A stretch of DNA of 64,000 bases from Owenia fusiformis (lineage: Eukaryota; Annelida; Polychaeta; Sabellida; Oweniidae): assembly GCA_903813345.2 (NCBI GenBank), contig CAIIXF020000010.1, forward strand, positions 1,355,169 to 1,419,168. The letters run 5' to 3'. Every line of letters begins with the position of its first letter. Positions within the stretch are counted from its first letter, which is position 1. A program made the position numbers and the translations under genes. The notes under the pieces are model-generated. The model had not been told where the DNA came from. It worked only from the letters and a program-made list of their open reading frames with translations, and did not search any database. Positions 45,001 to 55,531 of the stretch are shown here, one piece after another.

Positions 45001-46322
45001 GCATGACCTGGTATCAGGAGAAATTCATGGAGAAAACAACTCTAAAGGAGTGAATCGGAAAGAGTTTGTTGTTCTTTTTTAAAGTGCGAAAATGGCTGAA
45101 GAACCATAGATTATTGATCATTTAAAGCGCTTTACTAAAATTTAGTATGAGGAAGACATGAATAAAATAAAATATTTAAATTCTTTCTATTTGGACTAGT
45201 GGTATCAAAAATAAATGGTGGTTATTAATATTTATATTGTATTGTCTGAAGTGTTGGGAGCCGTTGGATTTTGTTTCATTGTGTAGTTGTCCGAAAAGCA
45301 AAGGGTCGTGGGTTCGATCCCCAGAAGGGGATTTTTTCACCTAAGTTAGCTCAGGTTTCCTTCAATGTGTTCAATGACGAATAGGTGGGATAGTGGGGAT
45401 TTGTTTTCCTTGCTATGACTTCGTATGTTTTATTTTCTTTGATTGTTGTAATTCGCTTTGTTTAGGCAACCATTGTTACTTATTATAATAAAATCATGTA
45501 TACATGGAACATTAGCAAAAGGTATTTTAAAGTGCAAATACCTCTAATCAACTGCACGAGTCCAGTAAAGATCACAGTACAAAGTGCCAATATCTTGATG
45601 ACTGTGAAGACGTTCTGAACCTTGGTAGCAACATTCACACTGGCGCAGTTCACAAATGTCAGAAGGGCTAAAAAGGAAGAAATATTCAATTTAAAGGTAT
45701 GCGTATTATATGAACTCAGAGTTATTTTCCAAATTTATGTAGTGTAGAAGATATATGGCATGGTATTTTGACTCGTTACTCGGTTTAACTTGAACTTACC
45801 AATTGCTCCCGCAGCCAATAACCGAATGGCAACTTCGGGGGATTGGCAATCCGGAAAAAATGGGTAGACAATGTACTCTGCAAAAGTCAACGCAATTATA
45901 GCGTTCGCAGTTGGGGCTGTGATCAGTAAGAATATCCACATGTACAGGAACGCACTGAGGGGGCCAAATGCTTCCTGTAGGTATGCGTACTGTGCCCCTG
46001 ACTTCGTGATACATGTTCCTAGCTCTGCAAAGCAATGTGCCCCTAAGAGGCACAAGAATCCAGAGAGGGTCCAGACGACCAAGGCCAATCCGATGGACCC
46101 GGTCTCAAGAAGGACACCTTTAGGGCTGACGAAGATACCACTGCCAATTATAATACCAGATATAATTGCTACCCCATTGAACAGTCCTAATGACCGTTTT
46201 AGATGTATCCCAGAATGCCCAGTTGTGTCCTGTACTTCCGGTGATTCATTGGGTTTCATGGGTAACATCTCTGCTGCGTCCATGGTTACCATTCCGTTCT
46301 TTTTATGTGCCCCTGTACCCAT
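30052..46322 (-). CDS. SLC7-type amino-acid transporter light chain (LAT/y+LAT-like)
   Basis: Nine exons in gene order: 46322-45800, 45667-45542, 43980-43881, 34904-34736, 32015-31815, 31451-31302, 30830-30719, 30490-30425, 30119-30052 (stop TAG). All joins are GT-AG with matching phase, giving 504 residues, the usual length for heteromeric transporter light chains. Signatures: TM1 unwound GSGIF at 60-64; extracellular PDC with Cys158 where the family forms the disulfide to its SLC3 heavy chain; [17 protein letters not shown] (TM6) followed across the next join by [38 protein letters not shown]. The family exchanges large neutral or cationic amino acids at the plasma membrane. Residues look closest to y+LAT/LAT members, but the exact subtype is inference. 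An acceptor at 46339-46340 implies an upstream 5' UTR exon. Intron 3 carries the 40-copy exon-fragment array and intron 4 a retrotransposon. Confidence 0.93.
30949..31022. mobile_element. 74-bp mini-element, 9-bp duplication (copy 1)
   Basis: Starts TACCCTGCGTGC and ends GCAAAGGGTA (short TACCCT inverted ends). Flanked by the 9-bp repeat AAAAGAAGA at 30940-30948 and 31023-31031. Identical to 54155-54228 over all 74 bp. It lies in intron 6 of the SLC7 gene. The 9-bp duplication suggests Mutator-like mobilisation (inference). Confidence 0.85.
32281..34545 (-). mobile_element. 5'-truncated non-LTR retrotransposon (LINE)
   Basis: Minus-strand insertion in SLC7 intron 4, in gene sense. It ends in an (ATAC)n simple tail at 32281-32297 and starts within ORF2 near 34525-34545, lacking the endonuclease. 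It abuts the MITE starting at 34551. Contains the open frame described next. Confidence 0.85.
32376..34538 (-). CDS. reverse transcriptase, ORF2 3' part, 720 codons open
   Basis: Uninterrupted frame covering the reverse transcriptase and C-terminal region of a non-LTR element. RT motifs in order: the YRPITLLSS-type block, here [16 protein letters not shown] (144-159); [10 protein letters not shown] with catalytic Asp213; [18 protein letters not shown] (272-289); and the active-site YADD at 311-314. The C-terminal region has a zinc-knuckle-like [17 protein letters not shown] followed by LLRC. The first 50 residues correspond to the usual pre-RT linker; the endonuclease is absent. The Pro-to-Asp change in the first motif is unusual. 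Intactness suggests recent insertion. The true initiator is upstream and lost; the listed start is only the first codon after a stop. Clade not assigned. Confidence 0.9.
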   Translation of the reverse strand: MNSIPCSILSDPSEIRDAWMKHFSKLATPSTSPYFNEDFHAHINRRVKSLQVESMANVDGILDLPITVTETTDALGALNTNRACGLDNISAEHLKFGGPNLVSVLCIFFNIIRKYEHIPHGLCIGLLIPLFKGGDKDPLDRDHYRDITLMSSLRKLFDNVLLARSKHRFLAHIPQLQGAAIDSCSSLHTSFLLQEAISHSMDKGGTVYCSLLDVRKAFNSMWIDGLLYKLYKCGMNGKFWRIMYASYKTYNCSILFDGECSDSFKVEQGVHQGGVLSMLVYQFYLADLLKDIVGEQCGVRIGNTDVSVVAYADDLSLISLSMHNMNRLLSIVWDYSTYWRLTFHPGKCSLLVFGRHQNGNNVAKLGPNVIQQKAGEMHVGIPLGRHNDFVKQTVCKSKRKFFSLLGLGSLTGGLCPLMASKLYWIFSMSKLLYGCQVIDYTHWETEQMEISHREIGRRIQALPKSSPNPIAIAGLGWLSIKRQIDFTRLMFFWSIVILPMNNIYKTVLIHRLLWLIGGNGRHNSPLSIMWETLERYNLNNMVFKMIESGEFLSKSAFKRLVSGIIRCNEAHSVIMMCSLYDSLTMFVPTVRSFMQPILWWNISKKSPILNKQCILMFKLQTRCYPFDICALCPLCSKENDTMEHFLLRCDALSHERHTLTMLLESGECHTIDEKLSFIFGINHLSLDQESLDSLCSVSINIHSMHRARETMLRHFNFLYL
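34551..34724. mobile_element. 174-bp MITE with CAGTAAAAC ends (copy 2)
   Basis: Left end CAGTAAAACCTGTTCA; right end (reverse complement) CAGTAAAATTCACCTGAAC, followed by TA. Same family and nearly the same length as 1476-1647. It contains about four tandem copies of a ~17-bp unit GAGGTGTTCGGATAAAA at 34649-34712. The left TA is missing, which fits disruption by the adjacent LINE. Confidence 0.65.
34905..40375. other. SLC7 intron 3, part outside the array
   Basis: Intronic DNA between the 89-bp array and exon 4. Several 60-100-codon frames on both strands have no domain or splice support. Contains the 50-bp element at 37000-37049 and, at 39369-39395, a relic of the GCTACACGTTTT element found at 60831-61030. 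Confidence 0.5.
37000..37049. mobile_element. 50-bp minimal member of the GATCCGCCAGTG family
   Basis: Left end CAGGTGCTGATCTGG and right end (reverse complement) CACTGGCGGATCAGG, with only a C-rich core between them. Flanked by GGAGG at 36995-36999 and 37050-37054, the third 5-bp duplication of this family in the window. Confidence 0.7.
40376..43936 (-). repeat. 40-copy, 89-bp tandem array of SLC7 exon 3 end plus donor
   Basis: The 5' splice site (CTTACC on plus) recurs from 40405 to 43876, a span of exactly 39 x 89 bp, so there are 40 units with no net indel. In gene sense each unit is 56 bp of exon 3 (encoding [19 protein letters not shown]) plus GTAAGT and 33 bp of intron in all. The copy at 43881-43936 is the genuine exon end; the other 39 follow it in intron 3. 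The unit lacks the 5' part of the exon and its acceptor. Exon-part variants seen are GCA/GCG, CTT/CTA, TCT/TCG/TCC, ATC/ATA and GGA/GGT, all synonymous in the SLC7 frame. One unit (near 41119) has lost the GT donor. Read-through meets TAA directly after the Trp codon. Confidence 0.95.
43977..44450 (-). other. 157-codon open frame in SLC7 intron 2
   Basis: Open frame immediately upstream of exon 3 on the same strand. The middle part ([20 protein letters not shown]) looks protein-like and the C-terminal part is hydrophobic, but it overlaps the exon 3 acceptor region and I recognise no domain. Probably chance or a repeat relic. Confidence 0.2.
45265..45335 (+). other. tRNA-like B-box fragment (possible SINE relic)
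   Basis: GTGGGTTCGATCCCCAG contains an RNA polymerase III B box (GGTTCGATCCC) and an imperfect T-arm. The 5' half does not fold as a tRNA, so this is a tRNA-derived relic at most. Confidence 0.25.
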
Positions 46323-46339
46323 CTTGACTGCTTGGTACC

Positions 46340-47694
46340 TAAAAAATATGTATGCCTCTCAAATATGGACATGTTATTTCAAGTATAACTTGAATTGATA
46401 ACTGCATGTTTTAATAAAAATTAGAACTAATCAAGAGAAATTATTCAGCCCGCAGATGCTTTTCCAGCAAAGGTTCGTTTAAGGAGGTTGATAAAATTAA
46501 TTAATTTATCCATTACACACACCAAACTGGCCTATCTTTTCATTGTATATACGGTTAACACGTCAAGTTTAGTTTTCAAAAATGTTATCACCGTGGTACA
46601 TTATATATTATGTGTATTCTGCATGTTATATTTTTGCTGTTCACTGATCTTTATGTATTTATCTGTAACGGTGATAATGAGACGTCTTTCGATAATGACG
46701 CCATCATTAAGCTTCATGAATACTAGAAGTTGTCAAATTCAAAAGCAAAGCTCATCCTTCGTTCAAAGCTTTTCCTTTATTCCTCAATATGGAAAGAAGT
46801 GAAATACCCTTGGACCAAGGATGAAAAAGCTTTTCAAGTGAGGTTATGAGTGAAACTTGCATCCCTTACATAAAACATGGACATCATGGTAGATCTCATC
46901 TAACTAAAGCTAGCGCGAGATCAAAACACAAGTTCCCATAGCTGTCATAACTTTCGCTCAATCAGAGAACAGTCATACGTTTTGTGTTTCAATACATTGT
47001 GTTAATTGAAAGTCTCGAGAAACATTGGAAATTAGAAAATTAAAGTATGTTTTATGAACTTATTGAACGACCTCGTATGTAAGTATAATGCTAAGCACGG
47101 AATTGTATATGTCATATTCAAGCATATTCCTTGAGCTTTACCATATGTACTCGTATATGTATCATTTTGGAAATCTTGAATCTAATAAAAATAGTTATAA
47201 AATGAAAACGTACTTACGATCATTGTGAATTTAATTGTTTTTATTAATTCATTCAAACATTTTAATGATTAATTTGTTGTGAACTTTCTTTAAGTTACCT
47301 TCTGAACCAAGCACTTACTATAATTTGAAAGTACTAATAAAATACAGAGCTATTTTGATTAAAGTTGTTATCAATTAAATATTAAATATATATGTTTTAG
47401 TTGTTCAACATCCGGGGAGAATAGTACAGTGTTGTACATATAGATGGGTCTGCGTCATGATCCACGAAAATTAATAATTAATCACACATTTATAATATTT
47501 CCTGGGTATTCTGTATGCCAAAAATATAAGTATCAGCGAAATCATTTTTGGTGTACTTGTATTCATTACAATAAATCAATCAATATAACACTAAATCGTT
47601 TAAAAGTACATGTATTGTTGCTTACAATTTGACATTTAAAGGAATTGTTAATGAACAATGAATATGCTGTAAAATTCAATAATAAAACTTGTCA
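46340..47694. other. region upstream of SLC7 first coding exon; no gene seen
   Basis: AT-rich DNA, presumably the first (5' UTR) intron of SLC7, since an acceptor lies at 46339-46340. The 104-codon frame at 46488-46802 is hydrophobic but has no family or splice support. Confidence 0.4.
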
Positions 47695-47832
47695 AGAATT
47701 CAGTAAAATTTAACAATGAAACTTATCGTGAATTTGGATGAATTAAAAGTGAACTTGACACAGTTCCTTACCTTTGTAAATCCAGCACTTAATTGAACCA
47801 TATTAATTCGAGGTAAAAGTTAAAGTTAATTA
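47695..47832. repeat. dispersed direct repeat, partner at 51587-51722
   Basis: AATTCAGTAAAATTTAACAA and TTAATTCGAGGTAAAAGTTA belong to a ~137-bp segment repeated in the same orientation 3.9 kb to the right with few differences. No coding content. Confidence 0.75.
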
Positions 47833-50032
47833 AAACTATAATAATTGTGAGACTCTGACAATCAATTGCTAATTTCAAAATATTAAAGAACTTTAGAGGT
47901 TCTTTTCTCCACGTGATAGAGGTCTAGGTTTGTGGTATTAGTATTGCGCAGTGCTACTGAGTTCCCAAATCACCTTTAATCCAATTGTTGGGGTGAAGTA
48001 TTAAATGTTATATCCCCATTCATGTTTTTAGTACTTCATATTTGTATGGATTATGTTATAACTTTGCGCCAAAATGTGAACATAATACATTTAACGAGAG
48101 TCTACCTCACATATAATTGATCTTGTGAGAATTTTAAATGTGTTAAAAATGGATGCATGGTACATGGTGCAGATGCGGGTACGTCTGGAAAGAGTGCTTA
48201 TAATTGGTGGAGACGGAATGACATTTTGTTTAGGACATAAGAATACAATGAAACGTCAACCGCATAGTGCTTTCAACTAATTTCCTTTAAAAAGTTTGGT
48301 TCCTGTCATACATCTATGTTTTTGACGGATCAGATAAACAAGGTACATGTACTGAAGTACCATCTTCACAACTATCGAGAGCAATAAATCAAGAAATCAG
48401 ATTTCATAAATGTAGATTTAAAAAGTATTTGTATTGTAATCTGTCAATTTTCCTTTTGATGTAATGACCAAACCATCGATGTATTATTATGTAATATAAA
48501 ATGTTTCTATGGTTATTTGGTTGATCAATTATTATTTCACGTTATGGGAAAATACCGATTTCCAGGCTTGCACTTCATGTAAGAAACATTGTTTTAAGGT
48601 GTTCTAAGTGCATATGATTTACGAGCACGATGACCCAGCTTTATGTTTTAATGTACACATCATGTCAAATCATTGACAGCAACAGGATGCGTCATGCATT
48701 TTCATAGAAAACAAAGGAGGAAATATGTAATTACAACATGTGATATATACGTGTAGACCAAAAAGAAGGTATTTGAACCATCCAGGATCCAAAACCATAA
48801 AAGCAAAATTGGATTTTTATATCAGAGTTATATTACATGATCATATCGTTCCCAAAAAGCTGATTCCGACAACATTATCATTTCTGTTTCGATTTTTTTC
48901 TGTTTCGATTCGTATTTTTGTTGTTACTAAAAAGGTTATCCCCAATGTTGCATTGGAAAAATATTGCAATTATAGATTAACTTATATATATGTCTTTTAT
49001 TGACTCTTTAGATGTCATATCATGACATATTAGTCACTAAGGTAAAGCAGTTCTTCCCATTGTCGAGTTGAAGAACTGGTACCTTTATCCTGGCTTTTGA
49101 TAATGGACAGTTCTAAATTGTTATTCAGATATATGATCGATCTGCCTTGTAGATAGTTGATTCATTAACCGGGGAGCTAATGTCAGGAAAAATCGTGAAT
49201 CGAACTGGAGAAATTGATTGAGTGGAACAAAATATCACATACACGTACTGCAGATAATTGATAGTGAAATGGATACGTGTTTCTACGTGCAATATAGCAC
49301 ACATTGAACTGGAAGCAGATGTGGAATTTCGAAATAGTTTAAGTGGTCATTTTTAGACTTTTTTGAGTGAGTCATATATTAAACATAATAGTTAAACGTT
49401 CATAAGTTTAATTGTTTTGGATAGGGTTTTGTCAATGTATATCGTTTTAGCCAACACTAATACCTTTTAACTGCAATGCATACTGCTTTGGTATATATAT
49501 ACATTAACATATCATTTGTCTTTATCTAGAATTATTAAAAAATGAACATATCACTTGTGATCATATTTTATGGCTCACTCATAATGGTGTAACAAAGAGC
49601 AATGCAATCGAAGTATTTCGCAATTTCGCATATGCTTCCAGTCCAATGTATGCTTTCTCGCACGTATGATATAGCGTTTTAAATTATGCATATAAGCTTA
49701 CGTGGACGCTGATTTCATTTGTTAGATCAACTAAAGTTTTGTTTACTGCGGCTAACTACAATGTACAAAATGTTAAACAAAATTAGATAGCTTCCGAATG
49801 TTCAAGTAAGTTATGGTTGATTTAATTCAAAATAGCATTTAATATTGTATAGTTCTGAAATTGAATTTTATGAATTGACTGACTCTCATACAAGCAACCT
49901 CAAATCCAGACGACTCATTTCAATCAAAGATGTGTTCACTTGGCTTGCGTAGATTATGACAGTGTGTTCCAATGTAATTTAACTCGTTGTTAAGGAACGT
50001 ACGAACCAGGTGTGAAAATATAAGTGGTATAC
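47833..50032. other. non-coding stretch, no gene seen
   Basis: AT-rich DNA with only short frames (longest 87 codons at 48740-49003, unsupported). Nothing else recognised. Confidence 0.4.
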
Positions 50033-50041
50033 CACAAACTC

Positions 50042-50111
50042 TAGCCTTGCCCAAGTCGTTATTTTTTTACTTATCTGAAATAAGTAAAAGAGACCGACTT
50101 GGGCAAGGCTA
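50042..50111. mobile_element. 70-bp hairpin element with 9-bp duplication
   Basis: TAGCCTTGCCCAAGTCG at the left and its perfect reverse complement at the right form a 17-bp stem, which continues imperfectly through TTTTACTTAT/ATAAGTAAAA to a ~5-base loop. Flanked by CACAAACTC at 50033-50041 and 50112-50120. The whole element is one hairpin. Confidence 0.85.
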
Positions 50112-50758
50112 CACAAACTCTTGTATTACGTTAACATGTAAATAACGTTAAAATGCTGCAGGGCTGTGGGCAATTGACTCATTAATCAAATGCCATTACA
50201 GTTGTTGCAATTACAGAGAATATAGCATTATTATATGATGGAGAGTATTATATATCGAAATATCACCTCGAGGATAAAAAATATCACACAGCCATAGCCG
50301 AGTCATCTGACGTGATCTGATCATTATAGTTTGAGATGTTTGTATCATACTTGCCTTTAATTTGGTGATCCTAGTCAATATTCCATCGAGTGGTGGACAT
50401 GGGGAACATGTATATACGACATGTAACATTAGGCCTGTGGGCTACAGACTCATCAGTCAAATATTATTACAACCATGGGACTGGTAATATGAAATGCTTA
50501 CCTTTAATATTGGGTGATCCAAGCCAATGTCTGTGTGGTGAGCGTAGCGGTCCTTGTGTCCAATCAAATCAGTTTGACAATGTTTTGGGGAGTTTTCACT
50601 GATTTTTATAATATCAATATGGTGATGTTTTTAAGAACACACAATAAAAAAGTTTTCAAAACAAGAACAAAGTTCCTATTTTCAGCTGCCTTTAAAGTTT
50701 TTAAATAAATAGGAAATAAGTCTTTCCTCCAAAATAATTTCGATCTTCTCTGAGGAGG

Positions 50759-50945
50759 AATTCAGAACGTGGGAATTGAAGACTCTCCAATCGTTTTCAG
50801 CAGTCTGATGAACTTCTCCAGATCTTGAAAGCTTTCGTCGTCTATGGTCAGTGATGCTTGCTTTATCATTGTATTGTATCTCATGCGATGTTTATTAGGT
50901 AGAATGGTGTTGATATCTCCCGTCGGTCCGAATTCACGGACAGGT
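50759..50945 (-). pseudogene. terminal-exon-like segment, paralogue of 1081-1335
   Basis: On the minus strand an acceptor-like AG precedes a frame with PVREFGPTGDINTILP, HRMRYNTMIKQASLTIDDE and FQDLEKFIRLLKTIGE, ending at a TGA. The frame is open to its stop and matches the other copy almost exactly over ~70 bp. A second coding-like stretch lies upstream at 51131-51242 (minus; contains SLEGVLRLSSLIDHLD) after a TTCTAG acceptor. They may be exons of one small gene, a young gene duplicate, or relics. Family unknown. Confidence 0.4.
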
Positions 50946-51391
50946 ACCTTCAATGTTAATTACTTCATCAAATTGAACGCTGTTCCTTCAAATATCCTTG
51001 TCTAAATAGTAATCAGATATACTCTGTCTCAAAGTCACTTTTTTAAACAATTCAATTATCAATTATGCGGTGCGCTGCAGAGGTTGTAGACCCACAGCAG
51101 GCATCCTGCATTTAGAGTGATCTTCAGTTAATTCGATACTCGTTTTGTTAGAAGCTGCAAACGTTTATTGGATTTGCTGTGATCTAAGTGGTCGATCAGC
51201 GAAGACAGGCGGAGCACACCTTCCAACGATTTGCGTATCTAGAATACATACAACATATCAATCATTATTCGCACTTTACATGTAAAACATCGAAACTAAA
51301 ATAGTTCGTCTGTGTGAGAGGAAGTTGTAGTGATATATTTGCAGAGAGGGAAGATAAATAGACTTGCTATGTTGTTATATATGTCGTTAAC

Positions 51392-51917
51392 AACGTTTAA
51401 AGCTTTCTAATCTATTTAAATATTACATAATGGGCTACTTAATGTGAAATTCATTGTTACATTTTATTAAAAATGTTGTTTTGTAAATAATTGAAAAGTA
51501 TTAAAAGAATTAGGAACTTTTCTGTACAAAATGCCCAATATTTACAAGAATGGGACCTGTACTTAATTCCAAATTGGAATCATTCAGAATTCAGTAAAAT
51601 TTAACAATGAGACTAATCGTGAATTTGGATGAATTAAAAGTTAACTTGACACAGACGTTCCTTACCTTTGCAAATCCAACACTTATTTGAACCATTTTAG
51701 TTCGAGGTAAAAGTTAAAGTTTAAACGTTTAAAGCTTTCTAATCTATTGAAATATTACAGAATGGGCTTCTATCATTTATTGCAACAATATACGTATTAA
51801 TTTATAAAGGATGTCGTTTTGTAAATAATTGAAAAGTATTAAAAGAATTAGGAACTTTTCTGTACAAAAGGCCCATTATTTACAAGAATGGGACCTGTAC
51901 TTAATTCCAAATTGGAA
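51392..51917. repeat. ~330-bp imperfect tandem duplication
   Basis: The block beginning GTTTAAAGCTTTCTAATCTA at 51392 recurs at 51724. Both contain ATTGAAAAGTATTAAAAGAA and end with ACCTGTACTTAATTCCAAAT. The 47695 repeat's partner (51587-51722) lies between them. Confidence 0.75.
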
Positions 51918-52944
51918 TTTTATTGATACGTGATGAAAGATGAAATAAAAATTAAAAGTAGCAATTAAGGTTCAGTCAGTCATACCCACCGGCGACCTAG
52001 TTTTGAAAATGTGCCAAGACCTACAGACCTATATAGAAGTAGAATTCAAGTTATATGTAACAACAAATGTAGAACAACAACAACGAGGTAATGAGGCTAC
52101 ACCAACCGTGAGACATGATTTATTGACCGACGAATCATGGAGGTACACGTAGAGCTAGAATTGAGAATGATATTGATATGTGACCGGCAGAGTGACCTTG
52201 ACCTTGAACAAAAAGAAATTCAAAATACCAAAGTTAGCGAACTTGAATCATTCTTTGGAAAATCGAACGGGTGTATTGTTACTAATATCTGTTTTATATG
52301 TCTCTGCTAATATAGTATTAATTTATGCAACACTTCTATTCCAAATGTAACAGGTCATTATGCATTGACATTTAAAATGCTAAGTCATATAAAAATGTTA
52401 CATGTCCTTAAGTTCCTTTATTCATTGCCATGGAAACACATATTGCCAAATATCTGTTGTAACTAATATTATGTGTTCACAATTAAAAGCCATTTCAAAA
52501 AGTAAATGTGTAACACTTCTTACAGGCGTCGGTGGCGCTGAATGCAATATCAACGCAAAATGAAAAAGTTTGCAAGATGAATAAACCTTCGACTCTTCCT
52601 AAAAGATTGTGGAGTTCTAACTTGCAATTCAAGGAAAATATAAGTGATTTTAGATCATAATCAGCATATGAATGTTCTATGCGAATTACGTAAAGTATCT
52701 TGTTTAATGTAATTTGGTAATAAACAAGAATACGAATGTACAACTTCAACAGAATCTCATAAAATCATAGAATTAAGGCCAATATAATGATGACAGGAGT
52801 GGTCCATTTTTAGTGAATTCTATCGCCATAGTTACATGTTCCTGAAATCATTAATCAATGCCTAATGTAATGTGATGCTGATGAATCTATGGCATTTCAT
52901 GATGATTACAGTCTACTGTATTAAATTGACAGTTATACATAAAT

Positions 52945-53530
52945 GTCATGATTTGTTATGATTGTAGTACGTATTTTGTTATGAATGCATACATGTCACA
53001 ATTTGTTTTAAATAAACGCATGTCACATTTTTATGGATGTTCCAATGTAACATTTTGCTATGGATGTACCGATGTCACATTTTGCTATGGATGTACCCAC
53101 GTCACATTTTGTTTTGAATGTACGCATGTTGCATTTTTATGGATGTACCAATGCAACATTTTGTTATTGATGTACCCAAGTCACATTTTTATGTATGTAC
53201 CGATGTCACATTTTGTTATGAATGTACCTAAGTCACATTTCTTATGGATGTACCAATGCCACATTTTGTTTTGGATGTACCCCTGTCACATTTTGTTATG
53301 GATGTACCAATGTCACCTTTTGTTTTAAATGTACGCATTCACATTTTTATGGCTGTACCAATGTCACATTTTGTTATGGATGTAACTATGTCATATTTTG
53401 ATTTAAATGTACGTATTCACATTTTTATGGATGTACCGATGGCACAGTTTGTTTTGGATGTACGTAGGAATTTACCCGTATCACATTGTTATGAATGTGT
53501 ATCCATGCCACTTTCTGCATATCATTAATA
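52945..53530. repeat. minisatellite, ~35-36-bp monomers
   Basis: Irregular tandem copies of a unit with GATGTACC, ATGTCACATTTTG and TTATG. A 126-codon frame on plus (52948-53328) exists only because of the repeat and reads as alternating MDVPMSHF-type motifs, so it is not called a gene. Confidence 0.8.
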
Positions 53531-53542
53531 TAGCCATGTCAC

Positions 53543-53960
53543 ATCTGTTCTGAATGTACCCATGTCACATTTTGTTCGGCATTTACCTATGCAATATTTC
53601 GTAATGAATGTACATATGTCACAATTTGTAATGAAAGTACACATGTCACATTTGTTCTGAATGTACCCATGTCACATTTTGTTCGGCATGTACCTATGTA
53701 ATATTTCGTAATGAATGTACCTATGTCAAAATTTGTAATGAAAGTACACATGTCTCATTTGTTCTGAATGTACCCATGTCACATTTTGTTCGGCATGTAC
53801 CTATGTAATATTTCGTTATGAATGTACATATGTCACAATTTGTAATGAAAGTACAAATGTCACATTTGTTCTGAATGTACCCATGTCACATTTTGTTCGG
53901 CATGTTCCTATGTAATATTTCGTAATGAATGTACCTATGTCACATTTCGTCAGTTCCCCA
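53543..53960. repeat. 107-bp higher-order repeat, four copies
   Basis: TGAATGTACCCATGTCACAT starts at 53551, 53658, 53765 and 53872, exactly 107 bp apart. Each unit is three diverged ~36-bp monomers of the neighbouring minisatellite (one with TTCGGCATGTACCTATG, one with TTCGTAATGAATG, one with TTTGTAATGAAAG). Confidence 0.88.
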
Positions 53961-54154
53961 TTTGGCATCCCATTCCTCAGTCCAATATGTCATGTAGCGA
54001 AGCATCATGGATGTTTAACAACTGAATACCAATGTCACATTAAGTCACAATTTGTAGTGAATGTATCCATGCCACATTTTCTTTAACGTATCCAGGGATA
54101 TTTAAGAAAATGACTATGTCCATTAACCACAGTTGAATAATGTTGAATCATAAA

Positions 54155-54228
54155 TACCCTGCGTGCAGAGTCTAGTTAAACTACGAAGCTCTCTTTTAAG
54201 AAGTGAAGTCAAACGAATGCAAAGGGTA
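54155..54228. mobile_element. 74-bp mini-element, 9-bp duplication (copy 2)
   Basis: Identical to 30949-31022. Flanked by AATCATAAA at 54146-54154 and 54229-54237. Confidence 0.87.
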
Positions 54229-54237
54229 AATCATAAA

Positions 54238-55439
54238 TGAAATTATCTCTTAAAATGAGTTAACATACAGTACTAATGACAAACCGATCTACAGTATGAT
54301 GGTACTTTAATTACCTCTCTCGCTTGTTGTACGTGTACAGTCACAATTCCTCGGTCTTCAGAGCGTTGCCCTAAACAACGATATAGTTAACAATCCTGTT
54401 AAAGTCCTCTTTTAGTCGGTCTATTCCTTCCTTATTTTCGCACTTGATAATGGTGTCTGGTAAGATAGACGTAATAAAGTAAATGCTGTGATATTACAAT
54501 ATCCACAACAGTAATAGCACTCGAGGCGAATAGCAGCGTATTCAACATTCAAGTATAGACTACCCGATCAATAAAATTAGCTGGCCTCGTGAGTTCTCTC
54601 AGCCAGTATGTGAAACAGAGAATTAGGCGCTTGTGGAAACGTACCGAATATTTCTATAATAAGCCAGTTCAAGGTAAACAACAGAACAGACTACAAATAA
54701 TGAGGCAATGGTTCAACAGGTTTGTTCAGTTTCAACCAATTCAATCGAATGAAAAGTCCAATCCAAAATTGCTTCAATGTCAGAGCCCGCCAAATCCAGA
54801 AATCTCCGGTCACTTTCTTTATCAGGGGAGCTGTCAACACATCTGATAAGAAGTGTTCTTAGCAGCTCTAGTGAAACTTGATGCTATGTTGGTCTAATAC
54901 AAGATGCAGCCTACTTGTAAATAAAATACGTTATCCATGTAGGTAATATATGGTTCAACAAAAAACAGCAACTAAAAAACAACAACTAAATATGAGAAAC
55001 TTATGTGGTATATGCCATATTTATGTGTCTGATCATATAATCTTCAAATTATCCATCAATTTCTTAAGAAATTGGCGAAATTAAGGAAACCAGAAAACAC
55101 ATTTAATGAAAGGGCGGTGTTTATAGGCTGTATGAAATGCCCCTGCATTAACGCTCACATATATGAGTTTTAAACAATAATTTAGTAGACTAAAGTGTTG
55201 ATACGAAATCTCAGTAATAGTACCAGTTAGGAGATAAGGTGATGTCCGATTTAACATTACGATTGCTGGATATGCGGACGAGCTTGGTGTGATTATGGAG
55301 CAATGGAATGTTGAACTGAAATCTTTCCCAAATCCATGACAAAATCTGGGAACATCTACGATATACAGCTTACCCTTTTTTCTTTGTTTGATTTTTCTTC
55401 AAAAGAGAGCTCTGTCTATTTACAATAACGGGTAATTTG
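54238..55439. other. non-coding stretch; possible SLC7 5' region
   Basis: No supported gene. On the minus strand at 54316-54450 a sequence ending AGCGAGAG followed by GTAATT could be a 5' UTR exon, but nothing ties it to a transcript. The 85-codon frame at 54589-54846 has no domain. Confidence 0.3.
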
Positions 55440-55531
55440 GCCTATATAAGGCCCAAAAGCCCAATTTATGCCCCAAAAGACCCATTTTTAAAGTCCCCAC
55501 GGGGGGGGGGACATGCATGGATCCGCCAGTG
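55440..55531. mobile_element. one-ended relic of the GATCCGCCAGTG family
   Basis: TTTGGCCTATATAAGGCCC resembles the family interior. A G run precedes ATGGATCCGCCAGTG, the right TIR. The left TIR was not found. Confidence 0.55.

Noticed and set aside
45265-45335. tRNA gene
   Set aside because: Only a B box and imperfect T-arm are present; no acceptor, D or anticodon stems.
52948-53528. 126- and 94-codon frames as a repetitive protein
   Set aside because: Explained fully by the 36-bp minisatellite; no start context, splice or signal sequence support.
54316-54450. 5' UTR exon of SLC7 on minus strand
   Set aside because: A donor-like AGCGAGAGGTAATT exists, but nothing links it to the gene 8 kb away.
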